The position numbers and the translations under genes were made by a program. From positions 124,001 to 188,000 of the forward strand of contig NZ_FNFM01000010.1 of assembly GCF_900101095.1 (NCBI RefSeq): DNA of 64,000 bases, given 5' to 3'. The first letter of the stretch is position 1, and the number at the start of each line of letters is the position of its first letter. Below the pieces are notes generated by a model that searched no databases, was not told the origin of the DNA, and was given only the letters and a program-made list of their open reading frames with translations. This DNA comes from Actinopolyspora mzabensis. GTDB taxonomy: Bacteria > Actinomycetota > Actinomycetes > Mycobacteriales > Pseudonocardiaceae. Shown one piece after another: positions 16,809 through 25,740 of this stretch.

Positions 16809-18540
16809 CCACAGCGATCCCAAGGAGATCGACCGGGAGCGCTACCTGGAACTGTTCGGGCCCACCACCGGTGACCGGATCCGGCTCGCCGACACCGACC
16901 TGCTCGTGGAGGTCACCGAGGACTTGGCCACCGGTCCGCACGGATCCGGTGAGGAGGCCGTGTTCGGCGGTGGCAAGGTCGTGCGCGAGTCCATGGGGCA
17001 GTCGACCGCCACCAGGGCCGAAGGGGCACCGGACCTGGTCATCACCGGAGCGGTGATCCTCGACCACTGGGGTGTGGTCAAAGCCGACGTGGCCGTGCGT
17101 GACGGGCGGATCGTCGGTGTCGGCAAGGCGGGAAACCCGGACACCACCGACGGGGTCGATCCCGCGATGGTGATCGGCCCGGCGACCGAGATCGTCGCGG
17201 GCAACGGCAGGATTCTCACCGCCGGGGCCATCGACTGCCACGTGCACTTCATCTGCCCGCAGGAGATCGAGGCCGCGCTGGCTTCCGGCGTCACCACCCT
17301 CATCGGAGGTGGCACCGGCCCGGCCGAGGGGTCCAAGGCCACCACGGTCACGCCCGGCGAGTGGAACCTCTCCCGAATGCTGCTCGCGCTGGAGACCGCG
17401 CCGGTGAACACCCTGCTGCTGGGCAAGGGGAACACGGCGAGCCAGGAGGCGCTGACCGAGCAGTTGCGTGGCGGTGCCGGAGGGCTCAAGCTGCACGAGG
17501 ACTGGGGCGCGACTCCCTCGGCCATCGACGCCGCGCTGCGCGCCGCCGACCGCAGTGGTGTCCAGGTCGCGATCCACACCGACACGCTCAACGAGGCGGG
17601 CTTCCTGGAGTCCACTCTGGGGGCCGTTGCGGGCAGGTCGATCAACGCCTACCACGCGGAGGGAGCCGGCGGCGGGCACGCGCCGGACATCATCAAGGTT
17701 GCGGGCCGTTCCCACGTGCTGCCCTCCTCGACCAATCCGACCAGGCCGCACACGGTCAACACCATCGACGAGCACCTGGACATGTTGATGGTCTGTCACC
17801 ACCTGAACCCCTCGGTCCCGGAGGACCTGGCCTTCGCGGAGAGCCGCATCCGCCCGACCACCATCGCGGCCGAGGACGTGCTGCACGACCTCGGCGCGAT
17901 CTCCATGATCGGTTCGGACGCGCAGGCCATGGGCCGGATCGGCGAGGTGGTCACCCGCACCTGGCAGACGGCGCACGTCATGAAACGCGGCAGGGGAGCG
18001 CTGCCGGGCGACGACGCCGCGGACAACCGCCGCGCCCGCCGCTACATCGCCAAGTACACCGTCAACCCGGCGATCGCGCACGGCATCGACGGCTCCGTCG
18101 GATCCGTCGAGGTGGGCAAGCTCGCCGACGTCGTGCTGTGGGAGCCGAAGTTCTTCGGAGTCCGACCGCACGCGGTGTTCAAGAGTGGATTCGCGGTGCG
18201 GGCCGCGATGGGCGACGCCAACGCCTCCATCCCAACACCGCAGCCGGTGTTGTCCCGCCCGATGTTCGGTGCCGAACCGCGCGCGGCGGCAGCGGGATCG
18301 GTGTCATTCGTGGCCCCCGAGACGCTCGGGACGGGGCTGGCGGAACGGTTGGAGCTGCGTCGAGAGCTCGTCGGGACCTCCGACACGCGTGCCGTGACGA
18401 AGCGGGACATGCGGCACAACGAGGCCACCCCGGAGGTGCGGGTCGATCCGGACAGCTTCGCGGTGCGGGTGGACGGTGAACTCGTCGAGCCCCAGCCGGT
18501 GTCCGAGGTTCCCATGGCGCAGCGCTACTTCCTGTTCTGA
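16801..18540 (+). CDS. ureC: Urease alpha (catalytic) subunit
   Basis: The ATG at 16801 fits UreC homology ([20 protein letters not shown]); the product is 579 residues. The di-nickel site is intact: His147 and His149 in CHVHFI, the carbamylated Lys230 in [11 protein letters not shown], further histidines in [11 protein letters not shown] and [14 protein letters not shown], and the flap region [13 protein letters not shown]. It needs UreD, UreF and UreG to load nickel; all are encoded downstream. The stop overlaps the ureF start (TGATG). Confidence 0.98.
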   Translation: MTDHSDPKEIDRERYLELFGPTTGDRIRLADTDLLVEVTEDLATGPHGSGEEAVFGGGKVVRESMGQSTATRAEGAPDLVITGAVILDHWGVVKADVAVRDGRIVGVGKAGNPDTTDGVDPAMVIGPATEIVAGNGRILTAGAIDCHVHFICPQEIEAALASGVTTLIGGGTGPAEGSKATTVTPGEWNLSRMLLALETAPVNTLLLGKGNTASQEALTEQLRGGAGGLKLHEDWGATPSAIDAALRAADRSGVQVAIHTDTLNEAGFLESTLGAVAGRSINAYHAEGAGGGHAPDIIKVAGRSHVLPSSTNPTRPHTVNTIDEHLDMLMVCHHLNPSVPEDLAFAESRIRPTTIAAEDVLHDLGAISMIGSDAQAMGRIGEVVTRTWQTAHVMKRGRGALPGDDAADNRRARRYIAKYTVNPAIAHGIDGSVGSVEVGKLADVVLWEPKFFGVRPHAVFKSGFAVRAAMGDANASIPTPQPVLSRPMFGAEPRAAAAGSVSFVAPETLGTGLAERLELRRELVGTSDTRAVTKRDMRHNEATPEVRVDPDSFAVRVDGELVEPQPVSEVPMAQRYFLF

Positions 18541-19250
18541 TGACACCCGCGATGTCCACAGTTTCACTCGCGACGCTCGCGCTCGCCGACTCACGGTTCC
18601 CGGGCGGTGGTCACGCGCACTCCGGTGGACTGGAGGAGGCGGTGCACCGCGGCACCGTGTCCGGGTCGGAGCAATTGGCCGAGTTCCTCCACGGCAGGTT
18701 GCACGGCGCCGGTGCGCAGGCGGCGGTCTTCGCCGCTGCCGCCGCGCACGCCGCCGCCAGGGGAGTGCCTCCGGACCACTGGTCGCTGTTGGACGCCGAA
18801 CTCGACGCGAGGACACCGGCGCCCGCCCAGCGCGCGGCGAGCCGTGCGCAGGGGCGCGGCACGCTTCGCGCGGGTCGGAGTGCGCTGCCCTCGCGGGCCC
18901 TCGACGAGCTGCACGCCACCACGGGCAGTCCGCATCATCCGGTCGTGGTCGGTGTGCTGCTGGGGGCGGGCGCGGACCGCTCACCGGCCGATACCGCTGC
19001 CGCGATGGCCTACCTGTCGATCAGCGGTCCGGCGTCCGCCGCGGTTCGGCTGCTGGGGCTTGATCCGTTCGAGGCCAACGCGGCGGTCACCGCGCTGCGT
19101 GCCGAAACCGAGCGCATCGCGGCTGAAGCGGCCCGAACGGCGGGTCATCGGCCCGGGAGCCTGCCCGCTACGAGCTCTCCGGCACTCGATCTGCTCGCCG
19201 AACAACACCAACGCCATCACCGGGAAGAGGGACGGCTCTTTGCAAGCTGA
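18540..19250 (+). CDS. ureF: Urease accessory protein UreF
   Basis: A 236-residue protein. The ATG at 18540 shares one base with the ureC stop; an ATG at 18552 is also possible. Family features include [23 protein letters not shown] near the start and [17 protein letters not shown] in the second half. UreF works with UreD as a scaffold that receives UreG and delivers nickel to the apo-urease. Its 3' end overlaps the start of ureG. Confidence 0.93.
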   Translation: MTPAMSTVSLATLALADSRFPGGGHAHSGGLEEAVHRGTVSGSEQLAEFLHGRLHGAGAQAAVFAAAAAHAAARGVPPDHWSLLDAELDARTPAPAQRAASRAQGRGTLRAGRSALPSRALDELHATTGSPHHPVVVGVLLGAGADRSPADTAAAMAYLSISGPASAAVRLLGLDPFEANAAVTALRAETERIAAEAARTAGHRPGSLPATSSPALDLLAEQHQRHHREEGRLFAS

Positions 19251-19995
19251 ACACCAGCACCAAGGACACGGACAGCACGTACACGGCCAGTACGGCCACC
19301 GGCATCCGGTCGATTTCGACCCGACCTCGGCGGGGCCCGATCCGTTCGCGCCCGCGGCCTCGGGCAGCAGGCCGGTGCGGATCGGCATCGGAGGTCCGGT
19401 CGGCAGCGGCAAGACCGCGTTGACCGCGGCGCTGTGCCGCACCCTCGGGGCCGAACTCGAACTCGCGGTGGTCACCAACGACATCTACACCACCGAGGAC
19501 GCGGACTTCCTGCGGCAGGCGGGAGTGCTGGATCCCGGTCGGGTCGAGGCGGTGCAGACCGGTGCCTGCCCGCACACCGCCATCAGGGACGACATCACCG
19601 CGAACCTGGACGCGGTGGAGCGGCTGCAACAACGTTACGCCTCGCTGGATCTCGTGCTCGTCGAGAGCGGCGGCGACAACCTCACCGCGGTGTTCAGCCG
19701 CGGGCTGGCGGACGTGCAGGTCTTCGTGGTCGACGTGGCAGGCGGCGACAAGGTCCCCCGCAAGGGCGGGCCGGGCGTGACCACGGCTGACCTGCTGGTC
19801 GTCAACAAGGTGGATCTGGCCGAGCGGGTCGGTGCGGACATGGCGGTCATGCTCGCCGACGCCCACCGGATGCGTGGTGAGCTGGCCGTGCTCGCGCAGT
19901 CGCTGACCGACGATCCGGCCGCCTCGGCGGCTGCCGACTGGGTGAGGCGGCAGGTCGCGGAGCACCGTGCCGCCGTGGGGCCGAGCGCGGAATGA
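19240..19995 (+). CDS. ureG: Urease accessory GTPase UreG with a histidine-rich N-terminus
   Basis: The most likely start is TTG 19240, after GGGAAGAGGG, giving 251 residues and an 11-bp overlap with ureF. The first ~22 residues are very rich in histidine ([18 protein letters not shown]), followed by a short linker. The GTPase domain begins at about 45 with the P-loop GPVGSGKT (52-59), then [38 protein letters not shown] and VNKVDL. UreG powers nickel insertion. No ureE is present, so the His-rich segment may take over nickel binding. Confidence 0.95.
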   Translation: MQAEHQHQGHGQHVHGQYGHRHPVDFDPTSAGPDPFAPAASGSRPVRIGIGGPVGSGKTALTAALCRTLGAELELAVVTNDIYTTEDADFLRQAGVLDPGRVEAVQTGACPHTAIRDDITANLDAVERLQQRYASLDLVLVESGGDNLTAVFSRGLADVQVFVVDVAGGDKVPRKGGPGVTTADLLVVNKVDLAERVGADMAVMLADAHRMRGELAVLAQSLTDDPAASAAADWVRRQVAEHRAAVGPSAE

Positions 19996-20759
19996 AGTCG
20001 ACCGCTTCGTTGACCGTCGAGCTCGACGGTGCGGGCAACTCGGTGGTGCGGCGGTTGCGCTCCATGGCACCGCTGACCCTGGTGCCGCGCCGTCGTGGCA
20101 GCTCCGCGACGGGAGGCGCGGTCGTGCACCTGGTGGGTTCGGCCACCTCGCCGTTGGGCGGGGACGACCTCTCGCTGCGGGTCCGGGTCGGTGCCGGTGC
20201 CCGTCTGCTGCTGCGCGGAATCGCGGCTTCGCTGGCCCTGCCGGGGCACGGTCCCGGCGGCAGCCGCGGCTCGATCGACATCGACGTCGAGGACGGCGGC
20301 ACGGTCGAGTATCTGCCCGAGCCCACGGTCGTGACCTCCCGGGCCGAACACCGTGCCGAGCTCTCGGTGCGACTGGCCGACTCGGCGCGCGCGTGCTTCC
20401 GGGAGACGCTGGTACTGGGGCGCTCCGGGGAGGAGCCGGGCGGACTGGTGAGCAGTACGAGCCTGGAGCGCGGGGGCATACCACTGCTGCGCCACACCTT
20501 CGAGCCCGGGCGGCAGCGGTTGCGTGCCAGTCACACCCACCTCGGAGGCGCCAGGGTGCTGGCCAACGAGGTCGTGGTCTGGGACCGGGACCCCGAGCCG
20601 CGTTCGGAGGCGGACTGGGCGCTGCAGCCGTTGGCGGGTGGGGGATCGCTGACCACTGTGCTCACCGCCGACACGGTGACGGCTCGGCGGCGGTTGGCAG
20701 AGGCCCGCGCCGTGCATCCCTCGGGTGGTGAACTCACCCCGGTCGAGCCCGCGGAGTGA
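19992..20759 (+). CDS. ureD: Urease accessory protein UreD (UreH)
   Basis: A 255-residue protein overlapping ureG by 4 bp (ATGA). UreD features include [67 protein letters not shown] and a C-terminal [10 protein letters not shown]. It forms the UreD-UreF-UreG activation complex on the apo-enzyme and provides the nickel tunnel. It is the last gene of the operon and converges on the DUF1707 gene. Confidence 0.92.
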   Translation: MKSTASLTVELDGAGNSVVRRLRSMAPLTLVPRRRGSSATGGAVVHLVGSATSPLGGDDLSLRVRVGAGARLLLRGIAASLALPGHGPGGSRGSIDIDVEDGGTVEYLPEPTVVTSRAEHRAELSVRLADSARACFRETLVLGRSGEEPGGLVSSTSLERGGIPLLRHTFEPGRQRLRASHTHLGGARVLANEVVVWDRDPEPRSEADWALQPLAGGGSLTTVLTADTVTARRRLAEARAVHPSGGELTPVEPAE

Positions 20760-20780
20760 GCGGAACCGTTGACCGGTTGG

Positions 20781-21386
20781 TCAGTCGTCCCGTTCGCCGG
20801 GCTCCTCGCTGTGGATGTACACGCCGCCCCAGAACGCGAAACCCGTCAACAGTACTTTGACCCCGCTCCGCGAGGTGGCGCCGCGCACCTCTCGCTCCAC
20901 ACCGCCCATGATCGCGGCGCACCGGTCCTCGATCCTGGTGCCCGGGGGCACGATGACCTCGATTCCGCCCATGATCGCGTAGCAGCGGATCTCGACCTCG
21001 TCCGCGTCGAGGTAGGCCTCCCGGAGGTCGATCTTGCCGCCACCCCAGAAGGCGAACGTGGCGAAACGCGGCGGCACGCGCCAAGGGCCGACGCGCTCGG
21101 CGTAGCTCATGATCCCCATCGCCGTCCTGCCCGGAGTCGATTCCGAGGTCGAGCCACGGGACGGGCCGGTCCGCACCGCGTTGCCGTTCTCGTCGGGCAG
21201 ATCACTGATCAGCGGTGCCAGCTCGCTGTAGGTGCGCGCGCGGTACGCTTCGGCGACCCGCTCGTCGAACTCGTTCAGCGTCAACCGACCTTCCTGCTGT
21301 GCCCGTCGCAGCAGGGTCGCGATCTGTTCCCTGTCCTCGTCCGAGGCACGCAAGTCGGGCGATTCGCTCGGCATGGCACAGATCAT
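20781..21386 (-). CDS. DUF1707 domain protein with a LiaF-like C-terminal region
   Basis: Starts at 21386 (MICAMPSES) or 21374 are plausible; the longer open frame is spurious. From 21386 it has 201 residues. The N-terminal ~55 residues are DUF1707 (RASDEDREQIATLLRRAQQEGRLTLNEFDERVAEAYRARTYSEL). A linker follows, then a C-terminal beta-rich domain with repeated FAFWGGGKIDLR and CYAIMGGIEVIVPPG-like units, as in LiaF/cell-wall-active-antibiotic response proteins. No membrane segment is seen. Function is not established; a role in envelope stress is inferred from the domain. Confidence 0.85.
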   Translation of the reverse strand: MICAMPSESPDLRASDEDREQIATLLRRAQQEGRLTLNEFDERVAEAYRARTYSELAPLISDLPDENGNAVRTGPSRGSTSESTPGRTAMGIMSYAERVGPWRVPPRFATFAFWGGGKIDLREAYLDADEVEIRCYAIMGGIEVIVPPGTRIEDRCAAIMGGVEREVRGATSRSGVKVLLTGFAFWGGVYIHSEEPGERDD

Positions 21387-21859
21387 ACGTCCGACGGCCG
21401 TTTCCGGATGTTCCTGGCGGGGGTTGCGGCTCCGGGGTGCTGCTGGCCGTACCATCAATGCGAAATTTATTTTGATTTGGATGGCGGTAGCCGCCCGCTT
21501 GGAGTGTTCGTCACGCCGGCTCCCATACCGCGACGGCAGGGTCTCGCCCGCACGGCGGTCGGCTACGAGAACGAGCACACCGCGTTCCGGAACGAATCCG
21601 GCGAGCCGTTATCCGGCCACTTCCCGCATCTCCTGTTCGACCGGACCTCCACTGGGCCGATGTAGGACAGGTTGACTGCCGGGTGGCTGAAGTGAGCATT
21701 TTTCGTTTCTTGCGGTGCCGTGCGCACAACCTGGAGGGGGCGGACACTCGGGGTGGGCCTCACGGCCGGGACGTCGTTCGAGGAACTTCCGAAGCTCGCT
21801 CCGCGGGGTGAGCTCCAAGCCGGTTGGGGCTACCGGCGACGGCCCGGGGCGTGCGGGTC
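21387..21859. other. Intergenic stretch, no supported gene
   Basis: It includes an unusually A/T-rich spot (AAATTTATTTTGATTTGG, about 21463-21480) and a TTGACT (21672-21677) with AGCATT 17 bp later, which may be a promoter for the signalling gene at 21860. Open frames on both strands here look like chance. Confidence 0.4.
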
Positions 21860-23980
21860 ATGGTGTCCCGGCGGCCGGAGCTGGTGATGAGCGGAGTGGA
21901 GAACGGACCCGGTATCGGGGCCGATGCGGAGGAACTGATCGGCAGGTTCGGCGCGTCGCTGTGGGAGTACGCCGTCTACACCCTCGACCCGCTCGGGGTG
22001 GTGTCGACCTGGAACCACGGTGCGGAACGAATCACCGGTGCCTCGGCCGAGGAAGTGATCGGACGAAACATCTCGGTGTTCTACACCGCCGAGCAGCTCG
22101 CCGCGGGCCAACCGGAGGAACTGCTCGAACAGGCAGCCAGGTTCGGCAGCCACACCGACGAGGGTTGGCGGGTGCGCAAGGACGGCACCAGGTTCTGGGC
22201 GCACGTCACCACCATCGCGCTGTGGTCCAGTGACGGAACGCTGCGGGGTTTCGCACGCGTCACCAGGGACGACACCGAGTTGCACTCCCGGCTGGAGCGT
22301 TCGCTGCGTCAGTTCCGCGACTTGTTCGGACTCACACCGGTCGGTATCGGCGTGTTCGACCGGTACGGCTACGTGCTCGACTCCAACCCGGCGCTGCGCG
22401 AACTGCTCGGATACCGCGAGCACGAGATGAGCGGCGCCCACATCGCCAACATGGTCCACCCGGACGAACCGGGCAGGGAATCGTTGCGCTTGGCGTTCCG
22501 TTCCGGGAAGCCGCCGAACGAGGACTTCACCCAGGAGTGGTCCATGATCCGTGCCGACGGTCGAAGGGTGATCTGCGAACTGCACATCGCGAAGTCTGTT
22601 CGCGCGAGCGGGGAGTCGTTCTGGCTGGCGGTGTTCCAGGATGTCACCGAACGCCACCGGCGCGCGGAGGAATGGCGCTACTGGGCGACGCACGACAGCC
22701 TGACCGGACTTCCGAACCGAGCTGCGGTCAACGAGCTGCTCAGCGGGACCGACACGCGGGGTTTCGCGATGCTGTACTGCGACATCATCAACTTCCGACG
22801 GATCAACGAATCACTCGGGTTGCGGGCGGGGGACGAGCTGCTCATCGAACTGGCCAAGCGGATGCGCAGTGACTTGCCAAGAGAGTGGTTGGCCGCTCGG
22901 ATGGCAGCTGATGAGTACCTGATCGTGTGCCCCGAGCCCGCGGCGGCGGGGGGAATCGAAATGATCGCCGACACTGTCGGCGAGCTGTTCCACCGGCCCG
23001 TGTACCTGCGCGGACACCCGCCGATCCGGGTCTCCGCCTCCATCGGCATAGCGGTGGGCGAGGAGACCACCTCCACCGCCGACGAGCTGCTGCGTTCTGC
23101 AGGCGCGGCCGTCATGGAAGCCAAGGCGAGCGAGCGCAGGCGGATCTCGGTCGCCGGGCCGGAGACCATCTCGGAGATGGAGCGCAAAGTGGAGCTCGAG
23201 AGCGAGCTGCGCACCGCGATCGAGTCCGACGAGCTGACACTGTTCTACCAGCCGATAGTCCGCGCGAGCGGCGCGATCCTCGCCGCCGAGGCACTCGTTC
23301 GCTGGCGTCATCCCCGGCGGGGGCTGCTCAGCCCCGACACGTTCCTGCCGGTGGCCGAAAGCGCCGATTTGCTCGGGGAACTCGACAGGTGCGTACTGCG
23401 CACGGCCATGCGTGACGCCGCCGAATGGCCCGTCAAACCCGACGGGCATCGGGCCGCGGTCTCGGTCAACCTCGCCGAACTGTCGCCCGGCGATCCGGAT
23501 TTCGTGGCCACGCTGGACACGATTGAGAACCGGACCGGGTTCGACAGACGGGACGTGGTCATGGAACTGCTGGAAACCTCGTTGGTCAATGTCTCCGGGC
23601 GGGGGAGAAGGACCATGCGCGAACTGACCGAGCAGGGATTGCGGTTCGCCGTGGACGATTTCGGCACCGGCTACTCCTCACTTGCGCGGCTGCGCGAACT
23701 TCCCATCGACGTCATCAAGATCGACCGGGATTTCGTCGCCGATGTCGCCAACACCCGTGCCGACCTCATGGTCGTCAAGGCCATCGCCGATCTGGCCAAG
23801 GCGATCGGATGCACCTGCACCGCGGAGGGAGTGGAAACGTTCGAGCAGTTCGAACTGCTGCGTGACGTCGGTGTGCACACTTTCCAGGGGTGGTTGTTCG
23901 CGCCGGCGATGCCCTTGACGGAACTCAAGGCGCTACTGGCGGCGGGCCCGCTCGAACAGCGGACCGGCGAGAACGCGTGA
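21860..23980 (+). CDS. PAS-PAS-GGDEF-EAL signalling protein; probable c-di-GMP phosphodiesterase
   Basis: From ATG 21860 the product has 706 residues. Two PAS domains come first (about 25-145, STWNHGAERITGASAEEVIG, and 155-275, VLDSNPALRELLGYREHE...FQDVTERHR). The GGDEF domain follows with WATHDSLTGLPNR, but the signature is AADEY (349-353), so cyclase activity is unlikely. The EAL domain is well kept: EALVRWRHP (Glu477), SVNLAELSP, ELLETSL, DDFGTGYSSL, KIDRDFV and AEGVET, consistent with c-di-GMP hydrolysis. There is no membrane segment. The PAS domains probably sense a ligand or redox state in the cytosol. Confidence 0.92.
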   Translation: MVSRRPELVMSGVENGPGIGADAEELIGRFGASLWEYAVYTLDPLGVVSTWNHGAERITGASAEEVIGRNISVFYTAEQLAAGQPEELLEQAARFGSHTDEGWRVRKDGTRFWAHVTTIALWSSDGTLRGFARVTRDDTELHSRLERSLRQFRDLFGLTPVGIGVFDRYGYVLDSNPALRELLGYREHEMSGAHIANMVHPDEPGRESLRLAFRSGKPPNEDFTQEWSMIRADGRRVICELHIAKSVRASGESFWLAVFQDVTERHRRAEEWRYWATHDSLTGLPNRAAVNELLSGTDTRGFAMLYCDIINFRRINESLGLRAGDELLIELAKRMRSDLPREWLAARMAADEYLIVCPEPAAAGGIEMIADTVGELFHRPVYLRGHPPIRVSASIGIAVGEETTSTADELLRSAGAAVMEAKASERRRISVAGPETISEMERKVELESELRTAIESDELTLFYQPIVRASGAILAAEALVRWRHPRRGLLSPDTFLPVAESADLLGELDRCVLRTAMRDAAEWPVKPDGHRAAVSVNLAELSPGDPDFVATLDTIENRTGFDRRDVVMELLETSLVNVSGRGRRTMRELTEQGLRFAVDDFGTGYSSLARLRELPIDVIKIDRDFVADVANTRADLMVVKAIADLAKAIGCTCTAEGVETFEQFELLRDVGVHTFQGWLFAPAMPLTELKALLAAGPLEQRTGENA

Positions 23981-24074
23981 GCGGGAACCCGCTCACCGGA
24001 GTTCCCGCCCCCGCCCTACCTGAGCGATGTCGGGGCCTCCCAGCAGCGAGAGCCCCGATTCCGGGGCGACGAGT

Positions 24075-24092
24075 CGATTTCTCGCGAAATCG
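24075..24092. repeat. Short palindromic repeat (REP-like), copy c
   Basis: CGATTTCTCGCGAAATCG, the exact reverse complement of copy b, located 15 bp from the 41-bp repeat. Confidence 0.75.
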
Positions 24093-24107
24093 CCGCGCCG
24101 CCCCCGG

Positions 24108-24148
24108 CTACTCAAGAGCCGGCCCCACGCCGTAAGGCACCGACTCAC
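24108..24148 (-). repeat. 41-bp dispersed repeat, copy 2 (inverted)
   Basis: The reverse complement matches 13080-13120 at 39 of 41 positions. Confidence 0.75.
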
Positions 24149-24199
24149 CTGCCGGTCAACGGACCAACTACCCGAAGCTCGCGCTGCGGGATTCCCACA

Positions 24200-25114
24200 T
24201 CAGCAGCCGGGGCGCTGCGCGTCGGCCGGATCCAGGGCGTTGAACACCAGCTGCTGCGCCGTCCCGTTGTAGGAGATACCGATGTGTTCGGTCAGGTCGA
24301 CGGCACAGTAGTCCTGCAACGTCAGGTTCGTCACGTTGGGACCCGCTGCCAGGAAGGCGGAGGTGTAGGGCGTGACCACCTCGTCGTACCTGGTGGCGAT
24401 GTTGGTGTAGTCCACTCCCGGTACGGTTTCACCGTCCGAGTTCAGCTCCGTGATGAAGTCGGATCCCGCCAGTTGCTGCGTGCACGAGGCGCACGGGGGC
24501 TGCCCTTCGGGCAGGAAACCGGCCAGATGGCTGAGCCCGTACAGGGTGGTGCCGTGGTTGGAGGGGACGAGGGCGACGAGCGAATCCACAACGGACGCAC
24601 CGCCCAGATTCCCGATGTAGTACCTGGGCATCATCCCGCCCTGGGAATGGCCCACGATGTCCACCTTCTCGGCCCCGGTGGCGGCGAGTACCCGGTCGAC
24701 GAACCCGCTCAGCTCCCTTGCGGAGCTGGTGATCTCGCCGGTTCCCTTGATCGCGCTGTTCGCGCCGCCGCCGTAGTTCAGCGAGAACACGCAGTAGCCG
24801 CGTTCGGCCAGCTCCGGCGACAGCTCCGCCCAGTTGTCGTACCGATTCTCGAAGGTCCCGTGCACCAGCACCACCGGATTCGGGTGCTCGTTCCCCGGTT
24901 CGCACGAGAAATCGTTCGATCCGGCGGGTACGGCGTTCGGGTGATACTTCGAGTACGCGAACGCGCTCAGGAAGTCGTCCTGGCGCGGGCCGGTTTCCCC
25001 CGCGGTGGTCTCGGCACTGGAAACACCCGTCACCCCGATCCCGGTGACAGTGGCCAGTGCCAGGGCACCCGCGCCTGCCACCAGACCGCGCAGTAGTCGC
25101 GCCGCTCGGTTCAT
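24200..25114 (-). CDS. Secreted triacylglycerol lipase (Lipase class 2 type)
   Basis: A 304-residue protein with an AGGAG box before the ATG and a Sec signal peptide (MNRAARLLRGLVAGAGALALATVTG, cleavage near residue 34). The alpha/beta-hydrolase landmarks are VVLVHGTFEN (oxyanion region, 81-90), GHSQGG with nucleophile Ser157, and a C-terminal His near 277 (DLTEHIGI). Several cysteines (71, 108, CASC near 190, and the last residue) suggest disulphides, as in the small secreted lipases of Streptomyces. It should hydrolyse ester lipids outside the cell. Confidence 0.9.
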   Translation of the reverse strand: MNRAARLLRGLVAGAGALALATVTGIGVTGVSSAETTAGETGPRQDDFLSAFAYSKYHPNAVPAGSNDFSCEPGNEHPNPVVLVHGTFENRYDNWAELSPELAERGYCVFSLNYGGGANSAIKGTGEITSSARELSGFVDRVLAATGAEKVDIVGHSQGGMMPRYYIGNLGGASVVDSLVALVPSNHGTTLYGLSHLAGFLPEGQPPCASCTQQLAGSDFITELNSDGETVPGVDYTNIATRYDEVVTPYTSAFLAAGPNVTNLTLQDYCAVDLTEHIGISYNGTAQQLVFNALDPADAQRPGC

Positions 25115-25710
25115 CCTGGCTCCTCTCGGATTCCCGGCCGTCCGAAGCGCACTGGGCGAGACCGCGTTCGCGCGCAGCGACCGAGGATTTTCAGGTCGCC
25201 GTTTTCACCCCGAACCCGAAACCGAAACCCGGTTTTCCTCGTGGGACTACGCGGAGTCATTGGATTCGTGAAACGGCGAATTCAGCATCCGAGTACGACG
25301 GGAAAATTTTCAATGCTCCAAACGAGTGAAAAGTGACCAATGGAGCCGGATCGCTCGTTTCTCCGTCATTTCGCGGACAACTCCGGATTCCGGTTATGGC
25401 AACCCCGTGCCAACGGCGCCGTTTCGCGCATCGGGGTGAGTCCGTTGCGGACCCTGTTTGTCACCGGGATTATGGATCGTTGCCCGCACCGCGGTTTCCG
25501 GTTGTGCGGAGATCCCCTGGCCAGTAGCTTTCCGCCACGGAACTCGGTGAGCCGAGGAGCGGATTGTTCGGGAGTCGAGTGTGGACCTTACGGGTCGATT
25601 CGGATTCCGTCCCGCTTCGGTGTACCGGCCACGAGTACTCCGTCACCGGGAAGGGTGTCTCCCGCGAGATCCCGTTCACGAGTTCGACCACCCGGAGGTG
25701 TCGACATCCG
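25115..25710. other. Intergenic stretch of about 600 bp, no supported gene
   Basis: The region contains locally A/T-richer DNA (25270-25330) between the divergent lipase and MFS genes. No open frame has family support and no clear operator palindrome was found. The MFS gene could start as far up as GTG 25698. Confidence 0.45.
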
Positions 25711-25740
25711 ATGACGAGCCCCGATCAGCTGAGCCCATGA
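25711..25740 (+). CDS. Possible 9-residue leader peptide before the MFS gene
   Basis: ATG 25711 opens a nine-codon frame (MTSPDQLSP) that follows a GGAGG box at 25694-25698. Its TGA overlaps the ATG of the transporter (ATGA). It may be a translationally coupled leader or chance. Confidence 0.3.
   Translation: MTSPDQLSP

Larger units (their letters stand above)
23981..24199. other. Intergenic stretch with repeats between convergent genes
   Basis: It contains a weak hairpin (TCGGGGC 24030-24036 with GCCCCGA 24052-24058), the short palindrome at 24075-24092 and the 41-bp repeat at 24108-24148. No gene is seen. Confidence 0.55.
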
